The translations under genes and the position numbers were made by a program. This document shows, one piece after another, positions 1 through 7,943 of a stretch of DNA of 64,000 nucleotides. Every line of letters starts with the position of its first letter. Position 1 is the first letter of the stretch. The notes beneath the pieces are model-generated. The model was not told the DNA's origin. It ran no database searches and saw only the letters and a program-made list of their open reading frames with translations. Origin of the DNA: Streptomyces luteogriseus (GTDB lineage Bacteria > Actinomycetota > Actinomycetes > Streptomycetales > Streptomycetaceae); NCBI RefSeq assembly GCF_014205055.1, contig NZ_JACHMS010000001.1:3038001-3102000 (forward strand), read 5' to 3'.

Positions 1-97
1 GTCACTCGACGTGCGCTGGTTCAGTTACGACGAGGTGCCGGAGGTGGCGGACGAGTCGGTCGTACGGCTGCTGGAGGCCACGCGCGCGAGGTTGTGA
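1..97 (+). CDS. Nudix hydrolase, C-terminal end only
   Basis: The reading frame is open from the window edge and stops at TGA 95-97, leaving 31 residues that begin SLDVRWFSYDEVPE. A D-[VI]-RWF-x-x-[DE]-E-[VL]-P segment followed by an amphipathic C-terminal helix is typical of the last strand and helix of Nudix hydrolases, where it follows the substrate-recognition loop. The catalytic Nudix box lies outside the window, so substrate cannot be judged. A hairpin terminator follows 14 bases after the stop. Confidence 0.5.
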   Translation, partial: SLDVRWFSYDEVPEVADESVVRLLEATRARL

Positions 98-111
98 GCT
101 CACAGTCGGCT

Positions 112-145
112 GAGGGGGCGGCCGCCATGGGCGGTCGCCCCCCTC
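112..145. terminator. Hairpin terminator between convergent genes
   Basis: A GC-rich inverted repeat runs from GAGGGGGCGGCCGCC (112-126) to GCGGTCGCCCCCCTC (131-145), with a 4-base loop and one mismatch plus a bulge. It lies just after the Nudix stop and before the end of the opposing AIM24 gene. There is no T-tract, which is common for Streptomyces terminators, and it could serve both strands. Confidence 0.6.
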
Positions 146-190
146 AGGGCCGCGGGGAACTGCGCGACCAGCCGCATACGGCCCGCACCC
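143..190. repeat. Likely dispersed Streptomyces intergenic repeat copy
   Basis: The stretch containing GCGGGGAACTGCGCGACCAG resembles a motif that, from memory, recurs at the 3' ends of many Streptomyces genes. Only one copy was noticed in this window. Family membership is recollection, not a search result; the function of such elements is not known to me. Confidence 0.4.
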
Positions 191-241
191 GAGGACCGGC
201 CCGCAGCCCCCTGGAGCCCGTCGGCGCAACCCGCGGAGCGA

Positions 242-997
242 TCAGCTCCAGGCGTTGCCCTGGTTCTGTCCCCGCGCTCCCTGCTGGCCCATGCCGTACT
301 GCGCGGCGAGACCCGAGCCGATCTGGGCGTTCTGCGGCGGCAGCAGTTCGCTCGGCTGGACGAGCGCGAAGCCGGTGCCCATGAAGCTCAGCTCCCAGCC
401 CTCGCCGGTGCTGCCACGCCGTCGCCACACCCCGGAGGAGTGCGTCTGGGCCTGCATCTGCACCCGCAGGCCCGTCGACCAGGCGACGATCGCGTCGGCG
501 TCGCAGTTGACGTACTTGTCCGGCGTCACCTGCAGCAGCAGCGGCATCCCGGAGGTCATCAGGGCGACCTTGCCCCGGCCCGAGATGTTGAGCTGGTACT
601 TCCCGGAGCCGGAGATGCCGTACAGGCTGTCCACGGCGATGACGTCGTGGTGCAGGGAGGAGTCCATCGCCAGCACGTAGCTGCTGTCGACGGTGAGGCC
701 GTCCTGGTCCACCTCCATGACGTGGACGTGCTGCTTGAGGTTGGCGAGGTAGACCGTGCCCTGCCCGTGGCAGCGCATGAGGTCCAGGCCCTCCCCGGTC
801 TGCGCACGCGCGCGTGACTGCTGGTTGCTCTGGAACTCGGCGTCGAACTCGACGAGGCCCTGGTAGGCGACCATCGTGCCCTTGCGGGCCAGGATGTCGT
901 CGTGGCCCTCCAGGGCAACGCGCAGCATCTGCTTGTTCTGCAGGCTCCAGCGTTCCTGGGTCTGCTGCTCGTTGTAGGCGAAAATCGGGCTCTGCAT
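242..997 (-). CDS. AIM24 family protein
   Basis: This 251-residue protein starts at ATG 997 with a GAGGGGGAA ribosome site upstream. It is an all-beta AIM24 (TRAP-like) protein, recognised by the RVALEGHDDILARKGTMVAYQG opening strands, the MRCHGQGTVYLAN segment, the D-ADAIVAWS motif and the STGEGWELSFMGTGFALVQPSE end. AIM24 proteins form beta-sandwich or ring folds of poorly defined biochemical role; bacterial forms often sit beside TerD-type stress proteins. It is the last gene of a three-gene minus-strand operon, 16 bases after the previous stop. The last 25 residues are Gln/Gly-rich and probably disordered. Family assignment is secure; function is unknown. Confidence 0.9.
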   Translation of the reverse strand: MQSPIFAYNEQQTQERWSLQNKQMLRVALEGHDDILARKGTMVAYQGLVEFDAEFQSNQQSRARAQTGEGLDLMRCHGQGTVYLANLKQHVHVMEVDQDGLTVDSSYVLAMDSSLHHDVIAVDSLYGISGSGKYQLNISGRGKVALMTSGMPLLLQVTPDKYVNCDADAIVAWSTGLRVQMQAQTHSSGVWRRRGSTGEGWELSFMGTGFALVQPSELLPPQNAQIGSGLAAQYGMGQQGARGQNQGNAWS

Positions 998-1013
998 GGC
1001 GTGTGGTTCCCCC

Positions 1014-1694
1014 TCAGCCCCGGACCCGGAGGCGGTCGGTGCTGTCCTCGCTGGGCTGGACGACGACGATGCCCTGACCGGAGAAGGCCATCTGGTAGGC
1101 CTCGCCGCTGCCGCGGCCGATCAGCGACTGGGCCCGGAAGCTGCGCTTGCCCTTCACCTTGAGGTTCGGGGACCAGGCGACGAGCGCGTCGGGGTCGACG
1201 TAGGTCTCGTCCTCGCCGCCTCCGCAGTCGACGACGATGGGCTTGCCCCGGGAGGTCAGCGCGACCCAGCCCTGCCCGGAGATCTTGGTGTTCCACAGGC
1301 CCTGCCCGGCGAACTTCGCCAGGCCCTTGACCCGCTCCACGCCCCACGTGAGGTGGGCGTCGAAGGCGAGCAGGTTGGTGGCGTTGACGGAGATGCCGTC
1401 GCCGTTGAGGTTGATCACGACGACGTTCGCCCCGTAGTCGGCGAGGTAGAGCAGGCCGTCGCCGGAGCACTTCATCAGGGGCGCGCCCTCGCCGGTCAGC
1501 CAGTCCTTGGCGATCTGGCGCACGGCGGGCGGGTTGGGCTCGTACTGGACGAACCCTTCGTAGGCGACCATCGACCCCACGCGCGCGAGGAGGTCGTTCC
1601 CGGTCTGCATGGCGACCTTCAGCATGTGGTTGCCGTGGTTCTCCATGCGGGCGGTGACGGGTGCGGGGGCGTGGCCCGCGAGCTGCTGTGTCAT
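1014..1694 (-). CDS. AIM24 family protein
   Basis: A 226-residue protein with ATG at 1694 and a GAGGGAG ribosome site. It has the same AIM24 landmarks as its neighbours: MLKVAMQTGNDLLARVGSM near the start, MKCSGDGLLYLAD in the middle, a DALVAWSPNL motif and the ending YQMAFSGQGIVVVQPSE. It is the middle gene of the AIM24 / AIM24 / TerD-AIM24 operon, with 11 and 16 bases to its neighbours, so co-transcription and possibly hetero-oligomer formation are likely. No catalytic residues are apparent. The three AIM24 domains are clearly paralogous but well diverged, which suggests an old duplication with separate roles. Confidence 0.9.
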   Translation of the reverse strand: MTQQLAGHAPAPVTARMENHGNHMLKVAMQTGNDLLARVGSMVAYEGFVQYEPNPPAVRQIAKDWLTGEGAPLMKCSGDGLLYLADYGANVVVINLNGDGISVNATNLLAFDAHLTWGVERVKGLAKFAGQGLWNTKISGQGWVALTSRGKPIVVDCGGGEDETYVDPDALVAWSPNLKVKGKRSFRAQSLIGRGSGEAYQMAFSGQGIVVVQPSEDSTDRLRVRG

Positions 1695-1705
1695 GACGGG
1701 CTCCC

Positions 1706-3433
1706 TCAGACCTCGTACGGCTGGACGACGATGAAGTTCCCGGGCGCTCCCCGGAACTGGAGGTTCACGCTCTCCCCCGTGTCACCGGGGTAGGAGTTGC
1801 GGCGCATCCGCACCTGGCTGGAGACGACGACCTGGGCTGCGGCCGACCAGGCGACCACGGCGTTGCAGTCGGCGAACGTGGTGGGCGTGACGGGCAGGAC
1901 CACGGGCGTGCCGTGCGTCTTCACGACGATGGTGCCGGTGCCCTGGAACTGCATGGTGAACAGGGCGCCCCCGGGGATGCCGTGGCCCTCGATGCGGCGG
2001 ACCTCGTAGGTGAGGGTCTCGTCGAACGCGAGGACGTTCTCGGCGGAGACGCAGACTGCGTCGCCCTGCAGCTCGAGGGGGTGCAGCATGGTCGAGTTCT
2101 CGGCGAGGAACACCTGCCCCTGGCCTGTGCAGCGCATCAGCTGCATCTCCTGGCCGGTCGCGTTGCCCACGATCCGGCCGGCGAATCCGGCGCCCTTGTA
2201 GCTGAAGTCGACCTTGCCCTGGTAGAGCACCATGCTGCCCTGCCGGGCCAGCACGGGCTGTCCGCCGATGCCGAGGTCGACGCGGACGAGCTTCTTGTTC
2301 TGCTGCGTCCAGCGCTGCCCTGTGGGGGTCTCCTTGAACTGCTGGAGCGCGGCGGACACACCGGGGCCCTGGGGAGGAGCACCCTGCGGGGCGCCCTGCG
2401 GGGCTCCGTAGGGGGCCTGACCGAACGGCGGCGGCTGCTGTCCGTAGCCGGGGGGCGGGGTGGGCTGGCCGTAGCCGGGCGGCGGGGCCGGGGCCTGGGG
2501 TGCCTGAGGTGCATGAGGTGCCTGGGGCTGGCCGTAGCCGGGAGGCGGCGGGGCCGTCTGACCGGGGACCTGGCCGTACTGCGGCGGCTGCTGGCCCGGC
2601 TGAGGGTACGGCGCGGGCGCCGGGGCGGGGGGCGGAACCTGGGAGCCACCGGGCGGGGTGTGCAAGGGCGCGACGATGGTCGGGGCGGCGTGCACCTGGG
2701 GTGCGGGCGCCGGGGCCGGCGGCGGGGTGGCGCCGGGCGGAGGCGCGAAGCCCTGCGCGGCGGGCTGGGGGGCGGGAGCCGGAGGCGCCGCCGGTGCGGA
2801 CGCCGGGGCGGGTTCCGCAGTGCCGGGGACGCCGAACGCGGGCGGGGCGAAGGCCGGGGCGGCGCCCGTCTGCGGCTCCTGCGGGGCGGGCGCGGGCGCC
2901 TCCTCCTCGGCCACCTCGCCGCCGAAGTTCTGCAGCAGTGCGTCCAGACCGCCGTCGAAGCCCTGCCCGACCGCGGCGAACCGCCAGACGTCCTTCAGGT
3001 AGAAGTCACCCAGCATCACGGCCCGTTCGGTGGAGAACTCCGAGCCGTTGAAGGAGTAGCGCGCCACCTCCTCGCCGCCCGCGACGATGCGGATGTAGCC
3101 GGAGGCGATCTGCGACATCTGGCCGGCGCCGTCGATCGTCGCTGTGAAGGACAGCTTCTGGATCTGCGGCGGGATCCGGTCGAGCGTCACCCGGAAGGAC
3201 TCCGTGTCGCCCGCTTGGGCGCCCAGGAGCTGAATGGACTCCTCGGGGGACTTCGGCTGGTTGAAGAAGACGAAGTACCGGTCGTCCGAGAGCCGTTCGT
3301 CGGCGTCGAGGCCGAAGCAGCTGATGTCGAAGCTCAGCCCGGGGCCGCCGATCTGTACACCTACGTACAGATCCGTGCCCGCGGTGAGGTCACTGATCCT
3401 GGCCTTGTGGCCGCGTTGGAATTCCCTGGCCAT
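1706..3433 (-). CDS. TerD-domain / AIM24-domain fusion protein
   Basis: From ATG 3433 (GGGGGA upstream) this encodes 575 residues. The open frame extends 60 codons further, but MAREFQRGHKARISDLTAG is the usual TerD opening. Residues 1-160 are a TerD domain (calcium-binding stress/tellurite family: GLSFDISCFGLDADERLSDDRYFVFFNQPKSPE). Residues about 175-360 are a Pro/Ala/Gln/Gly linker with repeated PPPGYGQP units. Residues about 365-575 are an AIM24 domain (LVRVDLGIGGQPVLARQGSMVLYQG, NAVVAWS, final FIVVQPYEV). The fusion and its place at the head of a run of two further AIM24 genes imply one assembly. Membrane stress or Ca2+-linked signalling is a plausible role by TerD analogy, but it is not shown. 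Confidence 0.9.
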   Translation of the reverse strand: MAREFQRGHKARISDLTAGTDLYVGVQIGGPGLSFDISCFGLDADERLSDDRYFVFFNQPKSPEESIQLLGAQAGDTESFRVTLDRIPPQIQKLSFTATIDGAGQMSQIASGYIRIVAGGEEVARYSFNGSEFSTERAVMLGDFYLKDVWRFAAVGQGFDGGLDALLQNFGGEVAEEEAPAPAPQEPQTGAAPAFAPPAFGVPGTAEPAPASAPAAPPAPAPQPAAQGFAPPPGATPPPAPAPAPQVHAAPTIVAPLHTPPGGSQVPPPAPAPAPYPQPGQQPPQYGQVPGQTAPPPPGYGQPQAPHAPQAPQAPAPPPGYGQPTPPPGYGQQPPPFGQAPYGAPQGAPQGAPPQGPGVSAALQQFKETPTGQRWTQQNKKLVRVDLGIGGQPVLARQGSMVLYQGKVDFSYKGAGFAGRIVGNATGQEMQLMRCTGQGQVFLAENSTMLHPLELQGDAVCVSAENVLAFDETLTYEVRRIEGHGIPGGALFTMQFQGTGTIVVKTHGTPVVLPVTPTTFADCNAVVAWSAAAQVVVSSQVRMRRNSYPGDTGESVNLQFRGAPGNFIVVQPYEV

Positions 3434-3575
3434 GCGTAACGACCGTCCCCCATCCAGAACGTGATTGCGTCGCGCCAGGCTAACGGCAAACTCGGACATC
3501 GGACGAGGTCGGTACAGAGCCGGTACAGAACGTCCGCTCGGCCGTATCGGCTGTTCGCTCGCGGAAAGCGGTCGG

Positions 3576-4184
3576 TCACCCCGCGGGGCTCTCACCCCGC
3601 GCGCCGGGTACATGGGGCAACCGCTCGGCGGCTACCACGCCTTCGAGGTATCCCCGGGCCCGCTCCGTGCGCGGATAGGCCGTGAGGAGTTCCCAGAAGC
3701 GTGGTCCGTGTCCGGGGACGAGCAGGTGGGCGAGTTCGTGGACGAGGACGTAGTCGACGACGTACTCGGGCATGCCCTGGAGGCGGTGCGAGAGGCGGAT
3801 GCTGCCCTCGGCGGGGGTGCAGGACCCCCAGCGCGTGTTCTGGTTGGTCACCCACCGCACCGACACGGGCCGGGCCCGTCCGTCGAAGTACTGGTCCGAC
3901 AGGCGTCGGGCCCGCTCGGCCAGCTCGGCGTCTCCGAGGGCCCGCTTGCTCTCCTGGGCGGCCAGCTTGTCGAGCATGACGTTCACCCAGCGCTGCTCCT
4001 CCGCCTCGGACATGCGGGCGGGGATGAGCACCACGGTGCGATCGCCCTCGCGGTACGCGGAGACCGTTCTGCGTCGGCGGGCGCTCCTGCGGACCTCGAT
4101 CGCGCTCGCCCCCGAGCCGCTCGGCGGCTGGCTCGTCGTGCTGCGGTGTGGCGTTCCGGCGCGGTGCAGTGGGTCGGCGGGCAC
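3576..4184 (-). CDS. DUF45/YgjP-like zinc metallopeptidase
   Basis: A 202-residue protein with a GTG start at 4184. The C-terminal half carries the family signature: TRWGSCTPAEGSIRLSHRLQGMPEYVVDYVLVHELAHLL, i.e. the WGSC motif and a HExxH zinc site (HELAH), followed by H-G-P-RFW. The family (M48-like/DUF45, related to WLM and SprT proteases) is thought to be a zinc peptidase, though E. coli YgjP has also been reported as a nucleotide phosphohydrolase. The N-terminal 45 residues are Ser/Arg-rich and poorly conserved in type, so the start is uncertain. It is divergent from the ThiF-like gene across a 352-base gap. Confidence 0.85.
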   Translation of the reverse strand: MPADPLHRAGTPHRSTTSQPPSGSGASAIEVRRSARRRRTVSAYREGDRTVVLIPARMSEAEEQRWVNVMLDKLAAQESKRALGDAELAERARRLSDQYFDGRARPVSVRWVTNQNTRWGSCTPAEGSIRLSHRLQGMPEYVVDYVLVHELAHLLVPGHGPRFWELLTAYPRTERARGYLEGVVAAERLPHVPGARGESPAG

Positions 4185-4536
4185 GCCCCGACGTTACCCG
4201 CTGCGCACGGGGAAGTCCCGACTCCGGGACGGTTCGGTGCCGCCGCCCCCACCGGCCGCCGGATTTGTACGACGAATGCTCGCGCCTGTGGACAACTTTC
4301 GGCAGCCGGCGGCGGGGTTGGGCATGCTGGATCTCGTCGGCGAAGCGATGGCGGGGCCGGTCCGGGACCAGGGACCGCTCCCGCGCCCGGGGTGGGCCTG
4401 CGCACGGGCCCGCGTCTGTGTCCGGGTCTGGTCTGCGCACGGACCCTCTTGCAGCCGGCCTCGGCGTGACCCGCCAGGGCCTGCATCCTCGCCCCGCCGG
4501 CATACGGGGACGACCTATGGCATACGGGGGCCTGTC
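4185..4536. promoter_or_regulatory. 352-base divergent intergenic region
   Basis: The region separates the DUF45 protease (minus) from the ThiF-like gene (plus) and should hold both promoters, although I cannot assign -10/-35 boxes confidently. It contains a DnaA-box match on the minus strand (4287-4295) and a direct repeat of GGCATACGGGG at 4499-4509 and 4519-4529, 20 bases apart, just before the ThiF start. The spacing of about two helical turns would suit a dimeric regulator, but this is inference. Confidence 0.4.
4287..4295 (-). promoter_or_regulatory. DnaA-box match
   Basis: TGTGGACAA on the plus strand is TTGTCCACA on the minus strand, the preferred Streptomyces DnaA box. It is a single site in an intergenic region. 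Isolated boxes can titrate DnaA or regulate transcription, but a chance match is possible. Confidence 0.35.
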
Positions 4537-5751
4537 ATGCATCCGATGGTGAAACCCGCGCTCAGGCGCGGCTGGCGCGACCTCAACACCGTGCAGTTCG
4601 GGATGACACCGGCTCATGCGATGACGCTCGGCCCGATGGACCTGGCGACGGGCAGCTTCCTCGACCTGCTGAACGGCACGCGCGGGCTGGAGCTTCTGCG
4701 TGAGGAGGGACGTCGTACGGGCCTGCCCGACGGTCATGTCGACGGGCTGGTGCGGGGGCTCGCTCGGGCCGGGCTGCTGGACGACGCCCGGGGCGGAGGG
4801 CCGGCCGCCGACGTCCTGCGGAAGAAGACGGAGGTCCTGGACCGGCTGCGCCCCGACCTGGCCTCCCTGTCCCTGACGACCTCGGCACCCGGCGACGCGA
4901 TCGGGCAGCTGGCGGCCCGGCGCTCGCAGCGCGTGCGGGTACGGGGCGCGGGCCGGGTGGGTGCAGTTCTGGCCTCGCTCCTGGCCGGAGCGGGCGTGGG
5001 CGAGGTGGACGTACTCGACGGTGGCTGTGTGGAGCCGTGGGACGTCGCGCCGGGCGGGCTTCCGGCGGAGTCCGTCGGTGATCGCAGGGACGAGTCGGCC
5101 CGCCGTGCCGTGCGCCGGGCGGCCCCGGACCGGCCGCCGCGCCGCGCATCGGCTCAGGCCTGCCCGGGGGCGGGCGACCCGGGATTCTCACTGGTGATCC
5201 TCGCTCCGCGGGACGATGTCGCCGTGCACGCGCCCGACCCGGCCGCCGCCGAGCCGCTGATGGCTGCCGGGACACCCCATCTGTACGCCGGTGTGGTGGA
5301 GGGGACCGGCGTGGTCGGCCCTCTCGTGCTGCCCGGGGAGACGAGCTGCGCGAGGTGCCTGCAGGAGGGCCGCGCCGACCGGGACCCGGCCTGGCCGCGC
5401 CTGGTCGCCCAGTGGCGCTCCGGCAGGCAGCGGCAGGTCCGGCCCTGCGACCTGACGCTGGCCACGACCGTGGCCGGCCTCGCGGCCGCGCACGCGCTCG
5501 CTTTCCTCGACGGCCATATCCCGTCGAGCGCCGGAGCACGCTGGGAGGTCTCCGTCCCTGGTCTCCGCTGGCATGCGCGGCCGATCCGGGCCCATCCGGA
5601 ATGCCCGTGCGCGGCGGTGGAGAGAGGAAAAGGGGAGCACCTCTCGGAGGAAGGGGAGTCGCACGAGACAATGGCTGTGCAACGGCCGTCGGAGCAGTGC
5701 CGTGAGGCAGAGGCGGAGCGGCCGGCTGGGACTTGGAGGGCGCATGTCTGA
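4537..5751 (+). CDS. ThiF/E1-like protein with RRE-like N-terminal domain
   Basis: From ATG 4537 this encodes 404 residues (a second ATG lies at 4546). Residues 1-95 (VQFGMTPAHAMTLGPMD, FLDLLNGTRGLELL, LARAGLLDD) look like the winged-helix peptide-binding element (RRE) of ocin-ThiF-like RiPP proteins. The rest is a ThiF/E1 Rossmann domain with G-A-G-R-V-G and V-D-V-L-D-G-G, a zinc-type CARC pair and a C-terminal HPECPC. The arginine-bearing N-x-x-RQ segment needed for adenylation in true E1/ThiF enzymes is replaced by DVAPGG, so catalysis may be lost. No YcaO, dehydrogenase or precursor peptide gene is seen nearby. The gene overlaps the following AarF gene by 8 bases, so translation is probably coupled. 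Confidence 0.75.
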   Translation: MHPMVKPALRRGWRDLNTVQFGMTPAHAMTLGPMDLATGSFLDLLNGTRGLELLREEGRRTGLPDGHVDGLVRGLARAGLLDDARGGGPAADVLRKKTEVLDRLRPDLASLSLTTSAPGDAIGQLAARRSQRVRVRGAGRVGAVLASLLAGAGVGEVDVLDGGCVEPWDVAPGGLPAESVGDRRDESARRAVRRAAPDRPPRRASAQACPGAGDPGFSLVILAPRDDVAVHAPDPAAAEPLMAAGTPHLYAGVVEGTGVVGPLVLPGETSCARCLQEGRADRDPAWPRLVAQWRSGRQRQVRPCDLTLATTVAGLAAAHALAFLDGHIPSSAGARWEVSVPGLRWHARPIRAHPECPCAAVERGKGEHLSEEGESHETMAVQRPSEQCREAEAERPAGTWRAHV

Positions 5752-7114
5752 TCTTCCCCGGAAGGCGGTTACCCGGACCGCCAAGCTCGCCGCGCTCCCG
5801 CTCGGCATCGCCGGGCGGGCGACCTGGGGATTCGGCAAGCGGATCGTCGGCGAATCCGCCGAGCTCGTCGGCCGCGAACTCCAACAGCGCACGGCCGAGC
5901 AGCTGTTCAAGGTGCTCGGCGAGCTCAAGGGCGGGGCGATGAAGTTCGGGCAGGCCCTGTCCGTCTTCGAGTCCGCGCTTCCGGAGGAGGTGGCCGGCCC
6001 CTACCGGGCCGCGCTGACCAAGCTCCAGGAGGCCGCGCCGCCCATGCCGACCCGCACCGTGCACGCGGTGCTGGAGGAGCGGCTCGGCGAGGGCTGGCAG
6101 GAGCTTTTCCTCGAGTTCGAGGACAAGCCCGCAGCGGCGGCCTCGATCGGCCAGGTCCACCGGGGGGTGTGGCACGACGGCCGCGAGGTGGCGGTCAAGG
6201 TGCAGTACCCGGGCGCCGGTGAAGCCCTGCTGTCGGATCTGAACCAGCTGAGTCGCTTCTCGCGACTGCTCGGACCGCTGATTCCCGGCATGGACATCAA
6301 GCCGCTGATCGCGGAGCTGAAGGACCGCGTCTCGGAGGAGCTGGACTACGGCCTGGAGGCCCAGGCCCAGCAGGCCCACGCGGAGGAGTTCACGGACGAC
6401 CCGGACGTGGTCGTGCCGCAGGTGGTCCACCAGTCCGACCAGGTGCTGGTCACCGAGTGGATGGACGGCATCCCGCTGTCGGAGATCATCTCGGACGGCA
6501 CCCAGGAGCAGCGCGACCGTGCCGGTCAGCTCCTGGCCCGCTTCCTGTTCTCCGGCCCCGCCCGTACGGGCCTGCTGCACGCCGATCCCCACCCGGGCAA
6601 CTTCCGGCTCCTGCCCGGCGGCCCGGAGGGTGAGGACGACTGGCGCCTCGGCGTCCTGGACTTCGGCACGGTCGACCGGCTCCCTGGCGGCCTGCCGGCC
6701 ACCATCGGCGAGTCCCTGCGGATGACCCTCGACGGGGAGGCCGAGGCGGTCTACGAGCTGCTGCGCGTGGAAGGGTTCGTCAAGGAGACGATAGAGCTGG
6801 ACCCGGACGCCGTCATGGACTACCTGCTGCCGATCATCGAGCCGGCCCAGGTCGAGGAGTTCACCTTCACCCGGGGCTGGATGCGGAGCCAGGCGGCCCG
6901 TGTCGCCGACCCCCGCTCCCCGGCCTACCAGCTCGGCAAGCAGCTCAACCTGCCCCCGTCCTATCTGCTGATCCACCGGGTGACGCTGAGCACGATCGGA
7001 GTGCTGTGCCAGCTCGGGGCGACCGTGCGGCTGCGCGAGGAACTGGAGGAGTGGCTGCCGGGATTCGTCTGGGAGGACCCGGCGGACGACGAGGAAGCAG
7101 TGGCGGAGGGGTGA
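5744..7114 (+). CDS. AarF/UbiB (ABC1/ADCK) family atypical kinase
   Basis: A 456-residue protein starting at ATG 5744 after GGAGGG; the longer open frame upstream is not used. Family motifs are in order: KFGQ (the KxGQ motif occluding the active site), the Ala-rich loop AAASIGQVHRG, VAVKVQYPG with the lysine, EELDYGLEAQ (ExD), LLHADPHPGNF and LDFGTVDRL (DFG). In other organisms the family supports ubiquinone/isoprenoid lipid metabolism and has ATPase activity. Streptomyces uses menaquinone, so the client here is unknown. No transmembrane helix is obvious. It overlaps the ThiF-like gene upstream and converges with a small zinc-ribbon gene 16 bases downstream. Confidence 0.9.
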   Translation: MSDLPRKAVTRTAKLAALPLGIAGRATWGFGKRIVGESAELVGRELQQRTAEQLFKVLGELKGGAMKFGQALSVFESALPEEVAGPYRAALTKLQEAAPPMPTRTVHAVLEERLGEGWQELFLEFEDKPAAAASIGQVHRGVWHDGREVAVKVQYPGAGEALLSDLNQLSRFSRLLGPLIPGMDIKPLIAELKDRVSEELDYGLEAQAQQAHAEEFTDDPDVVVPQVVHQSDQVLVTEWMDGIPLSEIISDGTQEQRDRAGQLLARFLFSGPARTGLLHADPHPGNFRLLPGGPEGEDDWRLGVLDFGTVDRLPGGLPATIGESLRMTLDGEAEAVYELLRVEGFVKETIELDPDAVMDYLLPIIEPAQVEEFTFTRGWMRSQAARVADPRSPAYQLGKQLNLPPSYLLIHRVTLSTIGVLCQLGATVRLREELEEWLPGFVWEDPADDEEAVAEG

Positions 7115-7130
7115 GCCCGGGCCGTGGGCG

Positions 7131-7349
7131 TCACCACCAGTCCGAGTCCAGGCGCCCCTCGATGGACCTGAGGTTGTCCCGGGAGCAGGTCTCGCAGAAG
7201 TGGCGGCGCGCTCCGTCCTCCACGGAGTAGGTCCAGGTGAGTGGTGGAGCGTCGGTCAGGACCTCGGCCGATGTGCCGCAGCGGGCACAGACAAAGCGCC
7301 GCGGCTGGGCGGCGGAGCCGTCGGCACTGCCTCCTGAAGGACTCGTCAC
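7131..7349 (-). CDS. Small zinc-ribbon protein
   Basis: A GTG start at 7349 gives 72 residues beginning MTSPSGGSADGSAAQPRRFV; the longer open frame upstream has no ribosome site and a different composition. Two CxxC knuckles (FVCARCGTSAEV and HFCETCSRDNL), 30 residues apart, form a zinc ribbon, followed by an acidic/Trp end (RLDSDWW). Such short ribbons usually bind nucleic acid or protein partners. It is transcribed away from the wblC group, after that operon's terminator. No function can be assigned. Confidence 0.7.
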   Translation of the reverse strand: MTSPSGGSADGSAAQPRRFVCARCGTSAEVLTDAPPLTWTYSVEDGARRHFCETCSRDNLRSIEGRLDSDWW

Positions 7350-7513
7350 CCGGCGACGATAACTCCGCACCCGGCGACACGGTGGGCACAACGCCCCCGG
7401 GTTCGGTGGCGCAACACCCGGAGCGTGCAGGGCGCAACGCCCTCGGCCGGTGAGCACCGGGCCCCGGCACGGTGGGCCTCGCGCACCCTCCAGTCGGTTC
7501 GTCCGTACAACGC

Positions 7514-7556
7514 ACCGCGGAGGCCGGTCCGTTCGGTACGGACCGGCCCCCGCGGT
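7514..7556 (-). terminator. Terminator downstream of the wblC operon
   Basis: A 19-base stem (7514-7532 with 7538-7556, one mismatch) and a 5-base loop lies about 65 bases past the stop of the gene following wblC. It is the strongest hairpin in the 270-base gap 7350-7619; nothing else is evident there. Confidence 0.7.
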
Positions 7557-7619
7557 GACAGGTCGGCGGCGGCAGCCCGGGCTCCTGGGCCGGGCCGCCC
7601 CCACTTCAGGTGCGGCGGG

Positions 7620-7943
7620 TTACTGCATGACCGCCATGGCGAGCGCCCGGCGGGCACGCAGGGAAGCGCGCTCCGCCCTGCGCTGCATCCGGCGGGCGGC
7701 CACCAGGCGCACGGCCTGTCGATCCCGCTCCGCCTCCTGCAGTCGCTCGCGCATATGCGCGCGAGCCATGGCTTCTGGGATGAGTTGCATCTCACGGGTC
7801 CTGTTCTGGCGCGAGTCCTTCGCGCCGCTGATGGTGAAGTCTTGGTTCGCGGAGCCTGCGGGCTCGTAAGTGGACGGCTTCATCGGGGCCTGCTTCTTGG
7901 GGTCGTGCGTGAGGGGTCGGTCGATCGTTCCTGCGGTGTTCAT
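7620..7943 (-). CDS. Small basic protein translationally coupled to wblC
   Basis: 107 residues from ATG 7943, which overlaps the wblC stop codon as ATGA, so it should be translated in step with wblC. The first 50 residues are polar and probably flexible. Residues 55-107 are a highly charged Arg/Ala helix (MRERLQEAERDRQAVRLVAARRMQRRAERASLRARRALAMAV). I do not recognise a family. Coupling to an antibiotic-response regulator suggests a helper or an effector of that response, perhaps binding RNA or the ribosome, but this is inference from position and charge. The operon ends at the 7514-7556 hairpin. Confidence 0.75.
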   Translation of the reverse strand: MNTAGTIDRPLTHDPKKQAPMKPSTYEPAGSANQDFTISGAKDSRQNRTREMQLIPEAMARAHMRERLQEAERDRQAVRLVAARRMQRRAERASLRARRALAMAVMQ

